Positions 49,801 to 58,800 of a DNA stretch of 64,000 nucleotides are shown here, piece after piece (the first letter of the stretch is position 1; every line of letters starts with the position of its first letter). Below the pieces are notes generated by a model. The model worked only from the letters and a program-made list of their open reading frames with translations. It had not been told where the DNA came from and searched no databases. A program made the position numbers and the translations under genes. Source of the DNA: Owenia fusiformis (Eukaryota > Annelida > Polychaeta > Sabellida > Oweniidae); NCBI GenBank assembly GCA_903813345.2, contig CAIIXF020000005.1, forward strand, positions 27,343,375 to 27,407,374, in the 5' to 3' direction.

Positions 49801-52800
49801 ATGTGATTGCATTATGAATTGCTACTGAAGTAATATTACACAGATTAATGAACAATGTAATCATCATAGTCTGACAGATATCACCCAATAAAATCACACT
49901 CGCTTTTATATCATCCCCAGATAGAGAGCGAACTTTGATGTTGCAGTGCATAAGAGCAAGCCTTACCCTTTGCATTCGTTTGACTTCAGTATCTGTATAT
50001 AGACTTGTAAGCACATTTTTTAGTCACAAAGAAGTTTTCATCAGTATAGGCAAGTGTTCACTATACAGGGTCTTATGCAGAAAAAATGGATAAATGGTGT
50101 TTAGTTTCGGTTTAACTGTCCTAAACAAAGTAATTGCCAGTAATTATGAAGATTTTCAAAAAGGGAAAGCATGGCATTCAGTATAAATCCGAAACAGGTA
50201 AAACATTTCTACTTTCATGATATACACAACATGTAAATATAATTCAAAACATTTTTTACAAATTAAGGGTATCCAGGGTTAACATCATTATTTTAACAGG
50301 AAATGCCTGTCATAATTGATTCTATATACTGGCATATACTCCAGCAAAGTGTACTTTTTAAATACTTAGCTACAAATTCCATTGATAAAATTTGTAAAAA
50401 CCCTAAATAGTACTATATATGAGCAATGTAGATTTCTATGTGGATTGATTAATGATGACTTTTGATTCAGTCAAAAGGCCTCTTTATTTGTAAGATTTTG
50501 AATTTTGTTAAATATCATACATGTAGATAAGACCCTACTTCCTTAAATAAGGTTAGCTAACATAAGACTGAAATTGATTCCTTAACATATAATATAATAT
50601 CACCTAATATAAGACCTTAAAATAAGACCTAATAAAACGGATCTATGATCAGTTAACATCAGACCTAAGACCAGCAAACATTAGATCTTAGATCAAACTA
50701 TTTCAGATCAATAAATGGGCAAACATAAGACTACTGACTACAACATAGCCTATAACCATAAGCCCAGGGAAAAGTATTGGTAAGCTTAATCTAGAAAGAA
50801 ACAGGCTGACAACCCCGGCTGAGACAACTGTTTATAAACAGTCCCATTGTCTCCTTAAGGAGATACTGTACCTCTAAGCCAGGTGAATCACCTATGACCT
50901 TACACTCAAATCTCTACACAGATTTTCCTATCAACACTACTGAAGGGAAGCCTGTACACACAATTGTCATATTGCTCACATCACATTGAGATATAATTCA
51001 AATTTCTAATCAATTTTTAGATCGATTGTAAACTATTTGCATTTCATTATTTTATCATTCACCATTTAATTGTTTCTGCTTGGTAAATAATGCATGTAAA
51101 CGTATGCATTTTATTTAGATATTTGCTCATTCAAAGGGCATGATTATAACTCCTACTTGTACATTATTTCAACAATTTCAATATGATGAATGGCGTTGCA
51201 GTATGGGATACCTTTAAGTTCAACATTAATCACAGTTGAAGTTAACCACTGTTTTACTTTTACTTGAAATCAATGGTATAGTAACAAGCTACGAAACTAC
51301 TGACTAAAAATAAACAGAACCAACCAGTATGTAGAAGTACTTCAAACTACTACCAGTCCGTATACATATTTCACGCAATATTTCTTTAAGATTTGAATGA
51401 AGTATCAAATTTTCTTGCATTTCTATTGGATGCAGAGTATTATCTTCATGCCTGTTGATTGTTTTCCTTATAGATTTCATAAAATTTCACTGTATTTCAT
51501 ATTTGAAAGTATGACAATTTGATATATTACTCGTGGGAAAACACTTACAATCCAACATGGTGAATTTTTCGAGAAAGTATAATCCCAGTAACATCAGGGT
51601 TCCGTATGCAGCCGGTAGAAATCTTCGTCAGTGCTCGTACTAATTTAATATCTCCTTCCTTTGTCCGTCAGAGTCTGGTATGATGTCATTAAGATGCTGC
51701 CGGTGTCTGCTGTTACTGATGCTCAATACATACGTGAATGTAATATTAAAGTCTCTTAATCAATCGTATTGCTTCAGATCCCCTTTTCACTTTATATGCT
51801 GATTGTTTCAGTGTGGCTTACAGTGATCTTTAAAAGCACTAATCATCATTATATATTCAATGTTCTTTAATGTATAATCCTTTCTTTAGGCTTCAATTGC
51901 TTTCTGTATGGCAGACATGTTCCGTTTGTTCGTTATTAAGATCCAATCCAATTAAGACGCAGAAACAATTAGGTTTTATGTTACAGCTACTGTGTAATGT
52001 CTCTACAAATTCACTGATTATTACGGAGGTATTATTGCACTATCTTCTGTCTACTTTAATTTCGCTCTGACCTCACAATTGAAAGCAATATGATAGCCTA
52101 CTGTATAGCAGCTCACTAGGTTGAACGGTGTAGTGTAATAACTAATATTACTACAACTGGACACTCACCATCTATTCTATTTTCCACAGTGATTATTCAC
52201 ATTGATTTAGTAGAGGCATACGACTGTACTAAGTCAAGAGCACCATATGGTAGACTGTTCAATTTATATACAGACAATAAAGTCCCCCACTTTCTATATA
52301 GACCTGGTTAACCTTGTTCTGTCCTATAGGAAACCACAACCCACAATATGCTCAGAACTGACGCAGCTAGCTCCTTATATCCAATATGGCTTTTTGTAAT
52401 TTCTCATTATGCCTGTTTTATCATCTCAACATACACAGCTTTCAGGTCAGGCTAAACTCATCAGCTATAAACCATCAATATGATGTTATCCAGTTAGTTT
52501 AAAGGCACATTTAGCACAGAAAATCTTTCATATATCTATTTGCTGTACATACTTTCACTTCAGACAAGTTTTAAAGTCATTGCTTTGTTGCTATCAGGAT
52601 ATAACAGAGAACAAAACTGATATTCGTTCCTTATGTTATACATATTATGTATCCATCTTTCCCTCTACTGTGTTGATTGACCTACTGCTAAGTAAGTGGA
52701 AAACTCTAGCAATTTTTTACTATTGAATAATAATGTTGAAATACTGAATAAGCCAATTTGCTTGCCAAAAAAGTGTAGATGTTTATAGTTAAACTGTATA

Positions 52801-55800
52801 TTTTATAACTCAGTTCACTCTCGATTTTTGATTGAATATTGACTGAAAAATTGAAAACATGAAAATTTTTAGTTAGGGTTTCTATCACAACCAGCTGTTT
52901 CCCATACATGACCCTTGCATAAAATATTGTTTGGTCAACATCTTTTTATCAGCTTGGGTGAATGGAGTTCATGAAGATGAGATTTTCAACAAGGTAATAT
53001 AAAATAAAATTATGAATAAACAATGTTTTACAGTACACATAATGAGTATTATGCTTACTGATGGAGATTTCTTGTAAGGTCAAGAGTCTATAAGTTGCCC
53101 TCACAAACTGTTAAAAAATTATCAGACATAAATACTGTTATAATGAAATGTATTTGATCACAATTTTTTCTGTTAAAATCTGCTTTATATAACCAAGATA
53201 TACAAATGTCATTCATGAATAATACAAATATATTTTTTCTATATATTACAGCACTGTGGTATTTTGAATCTTTATTTTTGAAGTTTTATTTTAAAATGTT
53301 TCTACAGTCTGTTCAAAGCAACCAGTTGAACCTAAATAATAAATAAGAAATCTAAAGACTATTGTGCAATAATATATAGAAAAATATATTCATATTACAC
53401 ACAAATGATACATGTATTTGTATCTCTTGGATAGTTTGTGAATTAGACAATAAAGTCTGTAACCTCCTTTATCCTATGCCAAGTAGAGTTTTAGGGAGAT
53501 AAGTTGGTAAGATATATCCCGTATTCTGATTTTGTGGTTTCCATATCCAGAACCTCCATATCTCCCGCTTCGGTGCATATCTTCCCGCTTCCGGTAAGTA
53601 GTGGAAATGCAATAAAATGACTTTGCATATGAATGATTTGTTTATTTTTACACCTTGTACTATTGAAATGGCCATATGCCCCTGAAAACTCTACTTGGTA
53701 TAGGATAAAGCAGTTATGTACGGTCGGTTTGGATATTGGGTTCATCCCTCGTGAGATATGCACATCTACCTACGGTCCCTCAGGTAGATATGCATATCTC
53801 CCTCTGGATAAACCCCATATCCAAAACCTCCTAGTACATAACCCTTATATATTTTAATTCTGAAAAAATAACATGGTGGATAGACCTCAAATTACTAGAG
53901 GGTATAAACTTATTGCACTAAACACAGAAAATCTGAGATACTCAATGCCATTTGTGTCTAATATGAATATATTTTTCAATATATTATTACACAATAATCT
54001 TAAGCTTTCTGATTTTTTAGGTTCAACTGGTCGCTTTGAAGCAGTGTAACAGACTGTAGGTGAACACATAGTACTATAGATTGACATCGGGCCCCTTAGT
54101 TACTTTCTCCTATCTATCATGAAATGATTATTATCTTGTGATATGATATGAAATAATATATACAGTTCAGGTATTTTCTATTAAGCTCAATTAAGTATGA
54201 CGTAGATGCAATCATAATTTTTGTCTTTCGTATATTCATAATTCCCTATTTATCAGAATAACAGAGTTAATAGACAAAATAGTGATCAAAATAATATCAC
54301 GAAATTAAGAATGATGTATAAAATTCATGCAAATCAGAAAACAGTATCCTAGATGATATAAGATGTTTGTTCTTAAAACGATCCACCATGTTGTTATCTG
54401 TCCAATACAAGAAAATTTACTTCACTTTTTGTGATTTTGTAACAATGGGTCTATGAGGAATCAACCCGAACTAGAAGTCACATTTTGAAATTTTTGAAAC
54501 CTTATTTCTAGATGTACTTTTACATATAGATTTCAAATATGACATCACTTTGACAATTTTGAATATTTAATGATGTTAATCAAGATTATTTATGCTTGCA
54601 TCAAGTCTATTCATTGATCCCGCAGGGCTTTAATCTTTTAAAGATTCTACAATTCAATGTTAACAATTTCTGTAAACAACACTTTCTTTTGTTCTAAAAA
54701 AGCACAATATGATAGTGACGTATTATATGACAGAATAAACCATGGACAAGGTAAACTTTTAATAAACAGACATAAGACTGGTGACATTGTGACCCATGTG
54801 TCGGAGAGACTGACATATATAAGAGTCAATAAAAGAATATATATGTTGATACTACTGCCCTCTATGTTGTTTATATTCAAATTATTTCCATGAATCGAAA
54901 TCTTCATTTCTAAATTCCAAAAACAACAATCACATTTTCATCCTAAAAGAAGATGCCTGCTCTATTTAATCGAGCTACAAGCCCCTGTGACATGTGACCC
55001 CCTCCCACTACTTGACTACACCCCTTCTCGGGGGGGGGGGGGGGAGGGTTAATGGAGGGGGGGGTTAAAGGAGGGGTGGGGGGCTCACAAGGACTTATAG
55101 CTAGACTAGATCTATTTATCTCTATTCAAATTTCTTCACTTTTTTCAGTTGCATAATAATTACATCATTCACACCATGCTACTTTTGAATTGATGTGATA
55201 ATTCCATTTCTCAGTTATACACAGCAAGTTGTTTAAAGATCTGCTAATTAATAATTGTTACGTGATAATTAGACAACATCGTCATGATAAACCATGACAT
55301 CTCATTTCTTCTCAGCCCTCAGGTGTAACAAAAAGATGCTATGAGTATCAGAATGAGATAACATTGTCATTATCACATTTTGATTCCCAAAGTAGTAATA
55401 AAACCTGGACCCGTAGAGTAAAATTAAACACCACTATAAATACAAGTGGAGAAAATCATGAAGAGACAATCTGTAGCAAATTATATTTATAGGATATCCT
55501 ATGATTTTGAAGAATATCATTTTTATCTACGAGGTGATATTGATATCTGCACGAGAGAGCAAAGTGAACGAGTGCACGTGTTTCATCTAAAAATCTTTAC
55601 TTTTTAGTTGAATTACTATCACTTAAACAAGGGGTATCGGAAGAATTTTTGCATTTTCAAAACACCCCGATCAAAATTGTAATGTAAAGCAAATCAAACA
55701 AGGTAAACATAGGTTCTGAAGATGGATGAGTTCTCAATCCCATGATGGCACTAATATGTGGTATGTTCTCCCTGTGCTGCAATCAGAGCACCAAACCTGC

Positions 55801-58800
55801 GGAACCCGCAATCATTGAAATATCTGATCTTTCTATGTGAAATAAGGTCCCTTTCCTCAATCCGGGTAGTGCAAAACTTAGTGCAGTGGAAATTTTGAGG
55901 TGGGGATCCAAGTCACGGATCATCCAATCAAGGTCCTTCCACAATGTGCTCTATAAGAGCCTGATCAGGTGACTTCAGGTGACTGCACCAGGTGACTGCA
56001 CCAGGTGCAGATGGTAGCTAGTCCACATTGTCTGCCCTGAGGTAATCTAACACAATGCCACTAGCGTGTGCAAGAGCATGAGCATACTGCAGTTGAAAGT
56101 TTCCCCAAAACACTCTGTTTGCATGTTATACTAGATGTTGGTCTGAAAGGTTACATTGCTCTGACATTATACATGTAGTTGGGAATCACCAAAATACAAA
56201 TTTAATCAACCATAAATGTTTTAACTTTGAATACCAACCAGTTTTATGTGCAAAACTGAGGAGGAATCAAGAGACATTAAACATTTTCAACAAAATGTCA
56301 TTATTAAACAATAATCAAGATGCCATTGAGTAGTTACCAGTTTCACCACCAGGCGGCTAATTTGGGTCTGATAGCATTGCATTTTAGTAGAAAAAAACTT
56401 GAATATTCATCAGTTTTAGTGAATCAATTTTCATATTACATTTATGAACCTGATAATTGTACAAATGAAAATATGTCCAGTAAAACAAAATGTTATCTGC
56501 CCAATATATGGAAATATATCCGTCCAATACGAGGAACAATATTTCTTTTTTTGTGGTTTTATAACATGGGGTCTATGGAAAATCTACATGACCAAGAAGT
56601 CACATTATCAAAGAAAATTTAATTGCCAAAGCTTATAATAGATATGAAATACAACATTGTCCTTGCTGGGTTTATAGATGTCACCCATGTATATGATGAG
56701 ATTAACAGCAAAAGTACATATTAAGCAATTATGTCCCTATCATTGAATATATACCTGATGTCTGACGTCAATATAGCCCCAGCTTGTAGAATAAATACAA
56801 AACAAATACTAATACTATGCCCCTTCCCGGCTCATTTTTGTCAAAACTCTCAGGCGATTTGAACAGATATTTTATGAGAGGATATTATCATATCATGTTG
56901 AAAACATCATTAGAACCAGGTGTATTCTCGTTGGCTTTTAATTACGCTGGTAATTACATCATTTAAAAATGCTGTTTCTCTATACTACAAGCAAGTAAAT
57001 GTTTAAAAAAAGTAAATTCCGGGGGGCTGGGAGCTTGGGAATATTTGATCAGATTTATTGCCCCCAGGGTTGGAAAATTGACACATTTATTCGGCTCAGG
57101 GGTAAAGAATAAGACAGGCAAAATTTTTTTTTGTCAAATTCCCCATCCATACCGACGTAGGGGGAGGGAGTTGGGGTATCATGCAAACTTTTGAACGATG
57201 CATGCTCCACCTTAAATTACCTTTTATGGCCAGTTGTCAAGGCGTCATTTGATGAGATTGTGAATCAAAGTTATAACATTACCACATTATCTTTGATGCA
57301 GTGCACATACTACTCAATCCACAATAAAACAAACAAATACCCTTCAGCCCATTTCATTGTTTTATTTTGTCAGTAAAACCTAAAAAATAAGAAATCAAAA
57401 GATCATTGTGCAATAATATATGGAAAATATTCCTATTCTGTTCTATTTTAGTTGTCTTTATCTTACAATTTTATATACAATTTTACAAGAAGTATGCTGC
57501 CAAGTACCAATGGCATTACTGGCTGGCTATCGTACATAAATGACATTTGTATATCTTGGATTGCTTCTAGTTTGGCTTATAAAGTTTGTGGCCTCTTATA
57601 TTTTGATGCTTCTCTGCCATAATATTTTCAAAAAGATTAGCATGGCTGAAATTCTTTAACCTTTACCATGCTGCCTTATTTCAGCAAATATATCCCACGC
57701 AACTGGCTTATTTTTCAAAGAGTGCAAAAAATGATATACCTGGACTAAATAATTAATATCTCAATAACTACTGAATGAATCTGGATAAAATTTTCACAAA
57801 GGGAAGATACAGTGGCCTGGCTCATGAAAAAAATGTTCTCATGAATTTTTTCGTACATTAACACGACTGGGCATAAATATACCATGAATACTCCTCCGGA
57901 ATCCGCCGCTCCGCCTCTTCGTCTGGTCAGAATCCAAATCTGAATTTGCAGCGATAGAATGTTCAATTTTTCAATTCAGAAAATATTCTAGTTTCTATTT
58001 TCGATGACCGTTATCGGCTTCCAAGAGCCTAAAGAGCTCGAAATCGTAATCCATTTCCTCCACATTTTCGTTGTGATCGTATTTGTCCACCATTTTGTAC
58101 GATCCGTTCACTAAAAACGACTAAAACACTGTTTAATTGTTGAATTGAGAATTATTTTTCGAAATATCGCCATTTCTAGGTCAACAGGAAGTCATGTTAG
58201 GCACTGAATAAATCGGGCAATCTAATTGGACAATACGAATGGCGCGAAAAAGTAAAGTTTTTAAAAGTTTGAAATCGGGCGTACGGGTCCGCCGGCAGTT
58301 GTGAGAGACATTTTAGTCTCGGCGGACGAGTCCGCCGGCAGCACGCTAAAGGTTAAATTACAAGAGGGTATAGAATCTACTGGCTTATTGCACAAAAAAA
58401 CTAAATAATCTGAAATATACAAATGTCATTCATCTACAATATGAATATACTTTTCCATATATTATTGCACAATGGTCTCCTGATTTTTTATTTTTGGAGA
58501 AATGGGCTGTAAATGTCATTGTTGATTCTCAATTCCTGCACAAAGCATTTTGCGATATTCCTGAGTGTTCTGAAATCTGCTAAAATCTTGTCTATTATTT
58601 ACTTGTTGCATTCAGAATTTAATTTATCTTATTATGGCGGAAAATTTGGTAAGACTTTTCCTAGTATACATCGCGATTAGTCAAGTGAACTCGACTTAAT
58701 GTTGTTGTTTCACGTTTCTTTTTGACGATTTGGATATTTGTTTTTTATTTTTAAATGTAATCATTTTCGTATATGTTTGAACCAATTTCCAATATGGTTC

